DNA of 64,000 bases from Guyanagaster necrorhizus (Eukaryota > Basidiomycota > Agaricomycetes > Agaricales > Physalacriaceae), in NCBI RefSeq assembly GCF_019112545.1, contig NW_025064893.1, positions 248,001 to 312,000 of the forward strand, in the 5' to 3' direction. How positions within the stretch are numbered: position 1 is the stretch's first letter; each line of letters opens with the position of its first letter. The notes beneath the pieces were generated by a model. That model made no database searches. It saw only the letters and a program-made list of their open reading frames with translations, and was not told where the DNA came from. Shown piece after piece: positions 1 through 12,584 of the stretch. Position numbers and translations under genes: made by a program.

Positions 1-1280
1 TTAAAGAGCAGGTCGATGACGGAACTAAAAACAGACTCTTCCGTCTGTCGGTTGAAGAAGCCATCCCACGCGAACGCAGTGCCGCAGGCAAATGCCGACA
101 AGAGGTCATCTGAGCCGAGAAGAGTGGTCACCCCAGTGGCGAACATGGCGAGTGAGACATACTGGGCAACATACGAATGTCGATCTATGAGATCGTGTCG
201 TTCGCAAAATTTCATTAGGTGCCTGAAGCCGAAGCCAAGGCAGGAACCGATGACGACGCCAAGGACGACCTGATCTGCTTTAGTGTAAGAAGACAAGAAG
301 GTGCGCCCTGAAGTATGGAGATCACGTACAGAGCCACAGGAGAAGGAACCAATCTTTGATAGCTTTCCCGGTGTTGGGGGCGTCAATGACGAGGTAGAGA
401 GCGATATAGAGGAAAGGGAAAGCGGCACCGTCGTTGCAACCACTCTCTGCGGCCAAGAGATGTCGGATATGAGCGGGGACGTGTTTGTCGGCATATTTCC
501 CACCGACGACAGCGGCTGCGAGAATGGGGTCCGTTGGCGTGAGACACGCGGCGATGGCGAGAGAAGACAGAAAATTAAGGCCTGGAATCAGGGCGTAAAT
601 GAGACCGGCGGAGACGAACCAGCCCTAGAGACTTGTTAGACAAAGACGAGAAGCGAAAAAAAAAAAAAAGTGAACGCACCCAGGTCATTACGGGAGCCAA
701 AAGGAAGAAAAGGCTTTTCCAGTGGCGTCGCATGTACGCTTTGGGCAACTCCACCCCTATGGCAAAGACACCTATTGCGAGGACAACCCTGGTGAACTCC
801 AGAACGATAGTATTGGTCGAATCCTCGTTGCCCCAGGCTCGGGGGTTGAATATCCCTGCGCCGTATGGACCTGAAAGCGAAGCAGCACCTTGAGCCACCG
901 CGCCAAGAGTAGGAAAATCAAGCTGAACACACACCGATAATGACACCGAACACAAAGGCCCAACATGCTTCTCCGATATACAGCTGCGGGTCGACGTCGG
1001 TGACGAAAACGGAGGAGGGGAAAGTTCGTGATACACACACACACACCTTTTCACGGAGAAACAAAGAAAACATGCCGAACTGGAACAAAGGTCAGCACCA
1101 GCTTGCAGTCGTGAGACAGTCACTCACCAGCACGATGAACCCGCCAAGACATGAATATATGACATGTGGTTTCGTCACCTCAAACTGTATAGCACGATGA
1201 GCGGTCGACCAACAACGTCGGTCGGACAAAAGGAATCGCACGCACAGGGTAAAAGCCCATGACGTAGGGACCGCGTGCAC
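1..1280 (-). CDS. Na+/H+ antiporter (CPA1, fungal NHA1/sod2 type), partial
   Basis: Plasma-membrane exchanger that expels Na+ or K+ for H+. The gene runs leftward and leaves the window, so only the N-terminal half is present. In exon order on the minus strand I read FEVTKPHVIYSCLGG (about 1174-1130), FGMFSLFLREK (about 1086-1056), TDVDPQLYIGEACWAFVFG, IFNPRAWGNEDSTNT, VFAIGVELPKAYMRRHWKS, then ACLTPTDPILAAAVVGGKYA and the ion-site segment AAESGCNDGAAFPFLY, and finally NRQTEESVFSSVIDLL near position 20. These are classic fungal NHA1 motifs, including the Asn-Asp pair in the ESGCNDG loop. Introns are short; one donor lies in a (GT)n run near 1030-1050. The start is uncertain: ATG at 1280 is in frame but gives an unusual 30-residue leader, so the true start may be in another small exon. 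Family call is secure. Confidence 0.9.
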
Positions 1281-3251
1281 TCCTCCGGGGCACCTAATAG
1301 CGAAATTGGCTCAGCCTGGGCAATGGCGAGCAATGAATGACTAAAGGGCGTGAAACTCGTTGTCTAGGACGACGACGAGAATGGTTGATGGCGGCAAGAC
1401 GGAAGATTATAGAGGTCCGGCTCTGCGGTTTTTTTTTTGCAAATTGGGGGAACTGACGTCGATCGAAGCCTCTGCTTGGCACTGGGAGGACGGACCGGAG
1501 TTCCACCAAGACGGACGGACGGGCAAACAACGAGCAGCGAGCAGACAAGAACTGGTCGGTCGGTGTGGGATTTTTTGGTTGGGGGGTGGGGGGGCTGTCA
1601 ACGGACCTCGGTGTATTAGTAGTATTCGCCCTGAAAGACCTTTCGTAATCCTCAGTGAGCAACGGTATCGGCATGGTGTTCTTTTTTTCATTTAAAAGGT
1701 CCTTTTCATTCATCATTTAATTTTCTAACAGTGTCTGTATTTACTGTTCTCCCGCATGTGAACATCCTTATGCAGCCTCATTTCCCCCTGGGGACGCCAC
1801 TTTACCTATAGGTTGTGTCGTTCTTCGATAACACCTGATCCTTCCTTATCATTCGCCATCATCAAGTTCTTCTTGGCCAGTCGCCATCAAACGGTATAGC
1901 GGTACCGATAGGATTACATCTTGGCATCTGAACTAGGACCCTCAAATCAAAGGCCAAGCAAGGTCCGTGTAAGACCCTGCAACAAGTTGCCATAGGTGCG
2001 CCTGTAGATCGCGCTTTTCGAGTGAAAACCACGCCTCTCACGAGTTACTCATGCCGCCTGATGTTCTTTGCATTTTCAAACGTGTTTTACAGTCGCAGTC
2101 TACCGATAAGAGGACTCGGCACGCCAATGCGGTGCAGTCAATTTGTCAAATAAACGCAAAATTGGGAGCAACACCACTAATAACTCAGCACTCCAACGAC
2201 GTGAAACACCTTCTGAGGACGAACACGAGGTTCGAAAGAATTTCTTTATAAAAAGAAAAAAAATTAAATCCAGCCATCTGTACAAAAAAAGGCCGGCTGT
2301 ACTTATCGATGGTCGGAGCTTCTGTCTTTCCTCCGCGAATAGGGCCTTTTTGAGAGATCAGCGGAATGTGGCGGACTACGGCTGGTACCACGAGTTTGTT
2401 TGGGCACCAAGGCGGGTAGGCACTAGTGCGAAAAAGCTCCTCAGTCGGACCGACCTCGAAAAATCCCGTAATTTACTGGGGTCATGATCCTCCTTTACGA
2501 GATAAAAGTGTGCTTTTGGTACGCAGTAGCTCTGCGGCTGGCGCCAATACGCAGCTGGATGGAAAAAGGGGCATCATGAACAACTAACTGTGAAGGGACG
2601 AGAGGCACGAGTTCCTGCGCCGCCGGGAAGCTTGTCAGGAAGGCAGCCATGGTGACTAAGCGCCTTCATCGTCCAGCGCTTTTCCGAGCTTGGAGGGGCA
2701 AAAGAGGCCAAGCTCTCGTTAGCTTCTCGCGTCTAAAAGGAAATCCAACGGAATACGGAGTTCCTTAGTTGGTTTGGTAATGGAGAATCAATGTGTGCGG
2801 GGGTTGTAGATGAAGTACTCGTACGCTCTCGCAGGGGTGGGAAAGGCAAGCTGTTTAGAATAACCAAAGATCGCTCTAAAACCATTTTCAACTCTTAGCG
2901 ATATCGAAAAGAATACAAGTGACACTACTCACCTGTGTTCCGGTATTGTACGTCAGCTGTTTCAATGATTCCCATTATGCATGCTTCAATTCAAAGGCAT
3001 TTCCGTCTTCTAGCGCGGCAGCCTTCCTGAGCTTCCATTACTGCGGCCAATCCGATACGAGTCATCGAACTCAGCACCAGTCGAGCGCAGTTCAAGTTCA
3101 AGGTGCGCAGGCCCTGGTATGATGGAATCGAGTCATAAAGATCATGACTAGCCCGAACCAGTAATGGGCCGAGGAACTAACCTCCCAACTCCGGATCCTA
3201 AATAAAAACGTAGAAGACGACCCAGCATGCGCAGAACCAATCCCACACACG
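1281..3251. other. intergenic, no supported gene
   Basis: About 2 kb with no ORF or spliced peptide that I recognise. It holds homopolymer runs (T8 near 1430, G-rich 1580-1595) and short low-complexity stretches. Promoters of the antiporter (leftward) and GNAT gene (rightward) must lie here. No repeat ends were seen. Confidence 0.5.
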
Positions 3252-3860
3252 ATGTTCACGACTGAGCGTCTTTATCTACGCGCCTTCAGGGACTCCGACT
3301 TGGAGTCCCTCCTCAACCTCTGGAACGACCCACTCGTTCAGCCAATGATTACGAACGAATACATCTGTCCGCGCGGAAGCAGATTTGCCGAATTCCTCCG
3401 CAAAGCGGCTGATTCAGAGAAGAATACCCTCTGGCTCATCGTCAAGGCACGCGATTCGGGAGAATTCGTGGGACAGACAACGTTAACGGTGGGAAATCAT
3501 AAGAATCGCGATGGTACATTCGGTGTTATGCTCTTGCCCAAGTTTTGGGGTCAGGGGTATGGGACTGAGGTTACAAAGTTTGTCGTGGACTATTCGTTTA
3601 GAGAACTGGCGCTGCACAGGGTTTCTTTATCGGTCTTTGAAAGGAACAAGAGCGCTATCAATTTGTATAAGAGGATGTAAGTTTTTCGTCGAACGGAGCA
3701 TTAAGTTCGGGACTAACCAAAATTGATACGCAGGGGATTTCTTGAGGAAGGTCGAAAGCGGAAGGCCAATTGGGTTCATGGAGGATGGGAGGATATTTTC
3801 TTGATGGCAATATTGGATGAGGAATGGGAGGTACAACGTGTGACGTTAAAATTAGGTTGA
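3252..3860 (+). CDS. GNAT-family N-acetyltransferase (RimJ/RimL-like)
   Basis: Two exons, 3252-3676 and 3734-3860, joined across a 57-nt intron (GTAAGT donor, ACGCAG acceptor), give 552 nt and 183 residues in frame. The N-terminus TERLYLRAFRDSDLESL is the typical beta1-alpha1 entry of RimJ/RimL-like GNATs. The acetyl-CoA-binding motif A appears as VMLLPKFWGQGYGTEV (Q-G-Y-G-T), followed by LHRVSLSVFERNKSAINLYKRM and GFLEEGRKRKANW, the usual alpha4-beta7 region. The protein ends DEEWEVQRVTLKLG. The family acetylates amino groups of small molecules or protein N-termini; the substrate cannot be deduced. It stands alone with no linked pathway genes. The start ATG is the first in frame and precedes the conserved T-E-R-L. 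Confidence 0.9.
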
Positions 3861-5361
3861 CGAAATCCAATCCAAGTACTGAATGCATATGATTTGGGCT
3901 GGGCCCACGGGGCACATAAGACCCCGAGATGAAGATCACAAGAGTACAATGAAAGACCGAAATGCGTTTCCGGAGAAAGGAACAAAAGGAAATATGCTCA
4001 GGGCCGAGACCGCCAAGATTTCAGACGAGCTGATGCATCGGAATAGACTGAGCGTATCAAGCTAGTCATGAAAGGGTGTACCATACGCTTAGCAAAGGGC
4101 TTGTAGGGAGAAACCCTACCTTTGACGGGTAGGAACCAGCCCAGCCTGGCAATCTCGGTTGGTACGTGGTAGTGGCCACCTCGGTCGACATCTTATTAGT
4201 CATGCGTCTTTATCAACAATGAAAACGCGTTGAGTAAAATTCAAAAATCGACTTGCCTGAGATTAAAGTACGGTCACCATGAAAAAAAAAAGGCAGGGTT
4301 GAGATCTTCAGCTTTGTCGCTCTGACGCGATGCTCGTCGCCGTCGTCCGAGTCGCTCGAGATGGATGGTCTCGAATTATCCGTCTAAGGCCGCTCGACGA
4401 TTCATTCCAGTATACAAGTATGCAAAAGGTCCGCGGACACACCCGCAACATCCGCCGTTCCTCTTGGCATCAAATGCACAAGCGACAGTGATGACTTCCC
4501 CAAAATAAGCAAATAGATTGTCTTGATTGCTTTCTCCGTCTTTCGGTGGGCAAGCGCACCTCAAACACAGATATGCATATAATCATCCCAGAGTCAGCAC
4601 GAAACTTCAGCAAGGCGAGCGAGTGATGAGGTAGTAGCTCACTGCTTCATGGACGACGACTGATGATGACCAAGTTACAGAGTTGCATACGACGGTGTTT
4701 TCTCCACAATTAAATCCGTGTAGCGCTGGTAGAAGGGCCATTCACGTTCTCGGGCACCAGGAGCATGCGTATTTTCACTATACCCGTTACACGGCCATTT
4801 TAAGCGACCTTGTCACCAGCCAACAATCGACCATGGCGGCAGCATTGAGTTGAATGAGTGCGCCGAAGCAAAAAGGTAGATCCTGGGGCCCCGAGACCAT
4901 AGTTGCTATTTGCCACGCCGCTATGACGAGGCAACGGGGTTGCTCCACGACGGGGTCCCAGTCCGGTCCCTCATGCCATTGTGAAGCTAACAATGACAGG
5001 AGCCGGGAGAAGTCGCTACTTCCTAGGGCTGCACCAAACTGGCACTAATCTCCAAGGGAAGGTGACCCGGCATTGAGTTGGGAAATCGACGGTGCAAAGG
5101 AGGTTTCGTTTTGACCCGGAAGATAGAAGACGATAGCATCGATCCCCGGGGCATAAGTATGTTGTGGTCCGTAACGGTGGAAGGAAATCTTTGTCTTTAA
5201 ATGCCAGACGGCGGTCTGGCGTGGAAACTGATGAGTATGCAATCTCTGTGTGTTTCCATCCGTACATAAGCGCATATATGCTGACTTGTGCACTCCACCA
5301 GTAACGTTTTTGCCTCGTAGCAGCAGTATGCCATCCAGCAGTGGGGTATGACATGGATCGC

Positions 5362-5517
5362 CTAGCCACCAATCCCAAATGTCCTTGATGCATTCCATCC
5401 TTTGCCAAGCTCGAAGTCGATACCGTCCTCGAAGGCTCCTTGGCGACTCTGGTGAGGCGAAGCGCTGCTCAATACGTCTTGGACAGGAGAAAAAAAACAG
5501 AGAAGGCCAGACATCAT
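5362..5517 (-). CDS. possible small ORF behind a TATA-type promoter
   Basis: A 51-residue frame beginning MMSGLLCFFSPVQD and containing AFEDGIDFELGKGW. It starts about 105 nt downstream of a palindromic TATA element (5620-5631, GGTATAAATACC on the minus strand) and a CT-rich stretch typical of fungal transcription starts. No homologous family is recognised. It may continue through an intron into the overlapping frames to about 5045, but I could not prove a splice. Listed because the promoter context is better than for most spurious ORFs. Confidence 0.25.
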   Translation of the reverse strand: MMSGLLCFFSPVQDVLSSASPHQSRQGAFEDGIDFELGKGWNASRTFGIGG

Positions 5518-5619
5518 TGATAAGGAAGACAGCAGTGGTGAAAGAGTCGGGAAGACGATGGTCGAGATGGTCGAGATAGGGAAGCAAGGACGGAAAGAGA
5601 TACAGTTAGGACTCGGAGT

Positions 5620-5631
5620 GGTATTTATACC
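5620..5631 (-). promoter_or_regulatory. TATA-like element
   Basis: The 12-bp palindrome GGTATAAATACC is followed on the minus strand by a pyrimidine-rich stretch and, about 105 nt on, by an ATG-ATG start at 5517. Recognised by sequence only. Confidence 0.3.
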
Positions 5632-6375
5632 TCGGAACTGCCCTACAAAAATGCGTGACCTGCTAAACGCGTCGCGCCTGACTTCCCTCGAGCACGTGTG
5701 CGTTTCCAACAAAAGCTTGAGATCAAACTGACGAGAGCGGTTCGATTCGCCAACAGGGATAACCAGACACTCGGTACCTGAGAAGGACATGTAAGCACCA
5801 TAATAAATGAAAAAGAGATTGGCAGACTATACGATCCATCGTCAAACAATAGCTGCATAAACTCTAGCTTACTCCAGCGTCAGATTTTAGTTATCAAAAT
5901 CTGTCCGTTGAGGAGGCAAATAAAGAAAAATAAAGATCCACACTAATGTAAAACGAAAATTGCATTGCATTGCCTTGATATCCCTTGAATTTGGGCATCG
6001 CCTGAGGTATCGATGAGGGATTCATGAGAAAGAAAGCTTAGGTGGCTGCGGAGGAACGTAAGGGAGGGTGTTCGGTCCGGTTGCCGAGTTACTGCAAGCG
6101 TCTATTCAAGCGTCTGCGGTGTCCAAGCCAGAGAGTTGAGCTCTTAAGCGCTTACGTCTCACATGTCTCATTCTACATTATCGACTGGCAGAACAAAACG
6201 TGGTGAGCGGAAAGAAGGAAGCATGCCGCCAAGGGCAATACCATGAGCTCATAACAGAAACAAATACATTAATTCCCCGACAATTTGATATTTTCTCGCT
6301 TGATCTCCTACTTATTTGCTTCCCTTGTGCTGCTAGATTTTACTGCGGCCTTACGGATAGACCGCCTATCTCGTC

Positions 6376-8396
6376 ATGAAGGTCGCTGTCGTGGGTTCTG
6401 GTGTCGCTGGTCTCGCAGCTACCTGGGTATTGTTCCCACCTCTGAAACTAGTTGCTGTCTGACTTTTCTGTATACAGGCATTGAACGAGTACAGCAACCA
6501 CGAAGTTCATTTATACGAAGCAGACGAACGGCCTGGTGGCCATGCCAATACAGTCCCGTTTGGCTACAAGAACAAGGATGGATCGAGGCAGACGGTGAAA
6601 GTCGATACGTGTGTCAGTTTCAAGTCTCATTTGAGTGTCTTCTTACGCGTTTTTACAGTGGATTTGTATATGCCTCCAACCCTTTCTCGTGAACAGCGGC
6701 TAACAGTTCGAATAAGATTGTTCTCAACCCGTCTACGTACCCCAACTTTCTGAGATTCCTCAAGTTACATCCTTCGGTGGAAATCATGCCAACGGAGATG
6801 ACATTCAGTGTAACTCGGGACAATGGGAAGTTCGAATGGGCAGGCAACAACCTTGCTACACTGTTTTGTCAACCTTGGCGACTCTTGGACCGGAATATGT
6901 GGCGGATGGTATACGACATACTGCGGTTCAATGCCAGTGCAAGGCGGCTTGTGTCAATGTGGAATAAGCAGAACGTTGACGCATGGGAGGACTATTCCAT
7001 CGGCGAATACCTGGAGTGGGGCTCCTACTCTGATGCTTTTCGCGACAACTACTTGATTGTAAGCCTCACTACTTTTACCTTGGGTAATCGACGGTCTGGA
7101 CGATTGACTGACGGCATTCCATGTAGCCCATGACCGCCGCTATATGGAGCACGCCACCGGATAAATGTGCTCTTGATTTTCCCGCTCGAACTTTGGTACA
7201 TGGCTTTCCTGCTTTGCGTTCGACTCGCTCACGCACCCCACTAGATCCAATTTATGCATAATCATCATCTCCTTCAACTCACCGGCAAGCCATCTTGGCT
7301 GACCTTCAGAAATGGAAGGTGGGCGCCTCCTTCTTTAGTTCTATCCACTATCTCAAACTCTTCCAGTCACGCCTACGTAAATGCCATTCTATCCAAACTT
7401 CCTTCATCGCAGTTACATCTCGCCGCTGCGGTTAAATCGATCAGGACAGGATCTAGGATAATACTAACGACTGAAGATGGCAGAGAGGAATCATACGATC
7501 ACGTCGTCATGGCCTGCCATTCTGATGCTGTGCTTTCAATTATCAAAGCTGGGGGTAGTATGCAGCCAAAGGAAGAAGAGATTTTAAGGATGTTCAAATG
7601 GAATAAGAATGAGACTGTCCTACATTCAGACTCTAAAGTTTGTCGTCTTAACCCTTGTCGTCACCCCCATTTCTTACCTTCCCTCCAGCTGATGCCTAGG
7701 AGCAACATCGCCTGGTCCTGTTGGAACTATCTGACTTACTCCACCGTAGATCGAGACGGAGAAAGAAAAGCTAACGTTGACCAAGTGTCCATGTAAGCCG
7801 ATATCGTCTATTATGCTGTATCCAGTCGCTAATCCTGCCCTTCAGAACGTGTACGTGTGTTCTTTGCCTTCCTTGCCTGGCATTTCACCCCTCACCGAAT
7901 CTTTGCAGATGGCATGAATGCGGTTCAGCATATATCGAAGAAAAACGTTGGTCCGGTTCTTGTAACGCTCAATCCTCCATTTGAGCCCAACCCTACCACT
8001 GTCCGTGGACGATGGCACTACCACCACCCGGTTCTCGACGGAGATGCTCTCCGCGCACAGAACATGATGGCATCGATACAAGGCACTCGGGGTATAACGT
8101 ATGCCGGCGCCTACTTGAACTTTGGCTTCCATGAAGACGGGTTCACGTCTGGACTCCTTGCGGTCCGAGATCTGGGCGTATGTCTGCCGTTTGAGCTGGA
8201 GTTTGTGGAAGGGAGCGTCTGGGAGACCTCCGTGAAAAAGGAGAGAACCAAGGATTGGACCGTGGAGTGGGCGGCCGCGTTCTTTGACCTTTTGCAAGGG
8301 TTCGGGATTAGATATGTTGTTGGGAGGATATTGGGGTTGATCCTTGGGTATTGGCTGTGGTTACTAGGACTCTGTGGTATCGAGTTCGATTTCTAA
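6376..8396 (+). CDS. FAD/NAD(P)-binding amine-oxidase-like oxidoreductase, copy 1
   Basis: Ten exons: 6376-6426, 6478-6608, 6659-6665, 6717-7058, 7127-7195, 7245-7318, 7367-7637, 7689-7792, 7846-7850, 7909-8396. They total 1542 nt, 513 residues. The protein opens with a Rossmann FAD-binding motif, MKVAVVGSGVAGLAATW (GxGxxG), then EVHLYEADERPGGHANT, the second dinucleotide signature of COG2907-type 'predicted NAD/FAD-binding' proteins. The family's DTGFIVLNPSTYPNF stretch is only recovered by including a 7-nt exon (6659-6665), and VSITYGMNAVQH by a 5-nt exon (7846-7850). The C-terminus has hydrophobic segments (GLILGYWLWLLGLCG), suggesting membrane association. In bacteria relatives sit with cyclopropane-fatty-acid synthases, so a lipid-modifying role is possible, but the substrate is unknown. 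A paralogue with the same exon plan lies at 12585-14655. Confidence 0.9.
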
Positions 8397-8686
8397 GTTT
8401 TTAATATCGGCATCTTCCTTTTTATCATCTACTCTCGATTTGCTCTCAATAGTTTCCATTCACGTTTTATAGTGCATAGCTTTCTGTACGGTAATTTCTT
8501 AGGTACGTTGACGATTTGATAGGATCACTGGATAAATTGATTCTGATGGGTATATTATCATAAGAGTATATTACTCATCCGGTATCCTCAAATATTGCCA
8601 TGCTTGTTTCTTTCGTCGCAACTCCTGTCAGCGGAACGACGTGAGTTCAAGAGAAGCCGAAGAACAAGGATATGCACTGTAACAAA

Positions 8687-9423
8687 TTAAGGGCAGAAAG
8701 TGTGTGTGTACGTCTGACCAAGAGCAGAGTTACGATCAGCAGCGTAGTCCGTTGAGTAAGAGTACGCTTGATCAGCGGGACATGAACTCGAAGTCCATGT
8801 CACGCTAGTTCCGTCTGAGCTGGCCAGCTTCGTATTAATGTTGATGGCCAAATTGACACGGCTCAAATCCCAGGACGTTCTCCCTCCGCCGGAGGATCCA
8901 AAGTTTGCATATCCGTACTCTGAGACGATCACACCGGAGTTGAGACCAGCGTCTGTGCATACCATGCCTGAGGGGAGTCAATGTTTAGTAAGAGGGGGGA
9001 GTCTGAAGGAATAGAAACTGGGGACGAACCTCCGACGCATCCGCCGGTAGCGCAGCTCGCGCCATTGGAGTTACAGCCTGTACGTCCCCAGGCACGGATC
9101 CCCTGGAGCGACAGCGGTTAACGGCGTGGAGAAGTAAACGGTTTAGGGTACACGTACGAGGGCGTAGTCGTCAACACTGAAGCTAGCAGATGCTCCCGAC
9201 GCTAAAGTCGTCCCAAAAGAGACAGAGGTGTCGGGAACACCGTACGGGGCCTTCCCAACAGCAGGCCAGACGGCTGTAGAACAATGATGAGTTGTGCATT
9301 TGCGCTGGCCTGGCCTAGGCATGGCTTACTGTAGCTGCATTTATTCTTGAAGGTGATTGTGAAGGCGGAGGTCGACGAGATGAGCGCCACGAGGAAGCCA
9401 AAGGAGAGCGCCACGTTCTTCAT
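8687..9423 (-). CDS. small thaumatin-like secreted protein
   Basis: Four exons on the minus strand: 9330-9423, 9158-9273, 9030-9102 and 8687-8967 (564 nt, 187 residues). Residues 1-20 (MKNVALSFGFLVALISSTSA) form a signal peptide. The mature part starts FTITFKNKCSY and continues VWPAVGKAPYG, GIRAWGRTGCNSNG, CATGGCVGG, then YGYANFGSSGGGRTSWDLS and ends LGQTYTHTFCP. The N-terminal F-x-I-x-N-x-C and the RxWGRTGC element are thaumatin-family hallmarks; the short length and reduced Cys number match the small fungal class. Members bind or hydrolyse beta-1,3-glucan and may remodel the fungus's own wall or suppress competitors. The protein would be secreted. It lies tail-to-tail with FAD copy 1, with under 300 bp between stops. 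Confidence 0.9.
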
Positions 9424-12075
9424 GGTGTGGAATGCGAATGTACAGTAGTACTGCTCATTGAAGCCTTGGACACGTCTAATAAATACTCTCACCTATGAAA
9501 CATCCACACAATATGCCAAATCAACGGGGTTTCAGAAGTAACCGGCATCAGCGACGAGCTTGAAAATTTATAATTGAATTGCATCGATGCTAAGGCACCC
9601 ACATGAACACTAGTCTCGAACTCACCATTTCTCGGGACGCGATCAAGATGGGCAACAAAATTGGATGCGACCGGGGCGCGATCTCTGCGCGAGCAGTGAG
9701 TTGGTTGCCGCCATCGTGACGTCAGGAACAGGGCCTGAGCGGAGTCGTTGAGGGTGGCGGCGTTGCGAAGGCAACAGGTACGAATACGCCAGAAAAGCCT
9801 TCTGGCTTGGGCCTCCAAGGGTACTGTGAAAATGCTGTTGTTGTCATGGTCATGACAACTTCCCTTGGTGTCTGACCGTCTATTTTTTCTTTTTTTTTGA
9901 ACGGTTGTTTGAGCGAAAGTGGCACCTGTCTTCGATGGCGACTAGAAGCAGGAGCGCGTTTGAATATACCCTTTTATTCTGATACCACTGCAGTAGCGCA
10001 GAGCTTGAGTGATTTACAACGTTCATTGACTAGTCTACTAGAGAGCCGAAGGTAAGCAAGGTAAAAATGGCATGATAATTGAACCATACCCCATTGGTAC
10101 TCCGAGTCTCAGGTGCTGCATGCGGGTTAGGACCATGCATACTACAGTCAATATCGAAAATGATTTGAAATATAGATCACTGCAACACCAACGTTGAAAC
10201 AACGCACTAAATGCGGTCATAGACTCCGAGAAGGATGCGTACAGGAATTCGCTGCGGGAGACTTATTTTTTCGTGCAAAAAAAGAGAGAACAGATATGAA
10301 TAAATGAGTTACTTGAGGTTCAACGAGATAATGTTTGAGAGATATTGGCGACTCACGTCGAGAGCAGGCACGGGACCGTTATACAGAAGAGTGACGTGAG
10401 TGGCAAGCACGGAATTCGGCCCGGCATAAATTTAAAATCCCGGCCCAAGATCTCCCCGTCTTGCTCTTTTGCTTTTTCAACCCTTCTTTCCCGTCGAAGC
10501 CATGCAGCTCAAGCTTCGAACAAAAATACCTTCTCACTACTAGCTTTATATCGAAATCGCCGAGCCGGGTGGCCCTAATGCCCTGGACGAACAGCCATTC
10601 GAACACACTTCAAGTTGGCGTCAACACCCGTTCATACATCTTTCAATTACCCTTTTAAATAGTTCTGGAGCTCACGGCCTCGCCACGTCCTTCAGTTCTC
10701 ATAAAGGAGTCGATGCCTTTCAAACAAGACTGTTCGACTGCGGTGATGAAATCATCAATGTGAGCGGAGAGCCATTGACGAGAGAGAGTTGATGCAGTTG
10801 ATGCAGTACCGTGAGTAAGATCAGAGATCCATAATGGCCTTCTGTCTCAATAACGAAGGGCGAGCATGATGCGATGATACTTAACCGGCCACATACCAGT
10901 TTCCGAAAACAATATTGCAACGGGCGAATGCTTGGCAATACCCAGTAAGCGACGAATAAACAGGTTCTCTCCAGTTGAGCGAGCAAGGTAGAGTCGATGC
11001 AAGCAAGGATCAAGTGTGGCATATAAATAGAGATCCCATCTTTGATGGTTGGGGGGAGGGATGGTACCTGCAAAGTTCTCGGCGCCGACTCAACAGGACG
11101 TTAACTAACTTCCGGCTCTGGAAGCTTTCTTGTAATGATGCTCTTTAAAAATAGACCTGGGGAAGAAGAAGGACACTCAGTGGTGCTAGGCATGGTTCCG
11201 TCGGCGCCATCTTTTGTGCTGCTACTGCGCTCCCAGTCACGACAAATTACGCTGAGGTACCACTAATCACGCTGTGGAAAAGGGTAACCTTTTAGCCCTC
11301 CATAATTTTGTACCCTTCTCGCTGGGAAGGAAATGTTGAAATATACCCGGTGGAGGTACAGCTTCTCAGGCTCTCTTGTCCAGGTCCTTCCGCTCATTCA
11401 TCTGGATTCATCTGCTGTTTCAGTACTCAGTAATATGGAGATAGGAACGGACGTTTCCAGTATTTTGGGGTCCCATATGGGGCTAATTTGATTGCCAGTG
11501 GTTCTTACGGCCGGACATTTGTCTCTGACTTCCCAGTGGCCTGCTCGGTGTGTGTCCTGCCATTTTTCACGAACATGTACTTTACCTACCGTCTGTCCGG
11601 CTCAGTTCTCAGTTTATTGGTTGTTGGATGCGCGGATTACTGACCTGTGTAGCACCGGCTTGAGCCTAACAGACGGGGGTTTCAAGGCGTGGTCGACTGT
11701 ATTAAGAGCGTCCTTAGTGGGATTATGCACTTTGGGGCAGTCAGCGATCTAGAGCAAGTGAGTAGAGAACAAAACCCTACCAAAGCCAACCTTTGGGAGG
11801 AGCCGATGCATCATGATTGGGATTATAATCCCGCCGATGCTGGCTCCTGTGGCGACACACCCAGTCGTGTACGCATTTTTACGCCGGAACCAATGTGTAT
11901 TGATGGCTAACCAAGGGAAAAATCTAAATATGAATGAAGGTCAGATCAAAGAATATACTCGGTAAATCAGCTGGGGGGATGATGGTAAATTCTATAGAGA
12001 TATATTAAAGATGATGATCTTTGTTATCTTTAATTTGATGTGCTCGTAAGCTAACTTTGATATAGAGAGCACACG
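9424..12075. other. intergenic, no supported gene
   Basis: About 2.6 kb between the thaumatin-like gene and the MFS relic. Open frames (for example minus 9489-9818 and 10720-11073) show no domain, signal peptide or splice-consistent extension. I see no repeat termini. The promoter of the thaumatin-like gene should lie just right of 9423. Confidence 0.45.
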
Positions 12076-12437
12076 CACCCAAACGTTGCACCGACATTGA
12101 ACAAGACTCCTTGACACAGATATTGGTCCCATATCTTCTGAGGCTTTGTAATCGAGAGCATGAATATAGAGAACACGGCAACGATTCCGCTTCCAGGTAC
12201 AAGAAGACGCGGGGCCAGAGCGTCGAACACAGCTCCAGAGAACCCTGCAACTGCATTGAGGTCATGAGGTAAAACACAGACGACAGGGCGCGAGACCCAC
12301 GAACAGATATACAGCAGAAACACCTGCAAAACGCCAATCATGGATATAAGGGTGGGTGAGTAGTCTGACAGGTATGTTTCATTGTAGTAGTCCGAGAAGG
12401 CGCTGTAAGCATTTACAAAACTGTAGCCGGCCCCATC
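12076..12437 (-). pseudogene. relic of an MFS monocarboxylate-transporter-like gene
   Basis: Two adjoining minus-strand exons encode only TM helices 1-3 of a fungal MCT-type transporter. The first reads GAGYSFVNAYSAFSDYY, then LSDYSPTLISMIGVLQVFLL; after a short intron the second reads FSGAVFDALAPRLLVPGSG, then FSIFMLSITKPQKIWDQYL and GVLFNVGATFG. The order and spacing match the family (FGVYQ-like helix 1, S-W-I-G-S-like helix 2, the R-L-F-D-x-x-G-P-R loop). No initiator exon with the usual P-D-G-G motif is found upstream and nothing of the remaining nine helices downstream, so this is a fragment. It points away from FAD copy 2, whose start is about 150 bp away. Confidence 0.7.
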
Positions 12438-12584
12438 TGATGACTCCTTTATTCATCACGAATCTAAAACTCGTTGAAAGAATCCAGGTTGAGTCCTTCA
12501 CTGCCCTGCCTCGCTTCCTTGTATAAGAACGAATATTGTGCGTCTTCATTGGAATCAAACCCATTCTGACCCTCGCCTTACGAA

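Larger units (their letters stand above)
3861..6375. other. intergenic region, possible short gene only
   Basis: About 2.5 kb without a recognisable domain. The only coding-like candidate is the minus-strand ORF at 5362-5517, listed separately. A longer overlapping minus-strand frame (5045-5587) has no recognisable motif. The rest appears unique-sequence and non-coding. Confidence 0.4.

Noticed and set aside
5016..5587. Overlapping minus-strand ORFs of 130-180 codons
   Set aside because: No domain, no splice-consistent extension, and two frames are open at once; kept only the 51-codon frame as a weak candidate.
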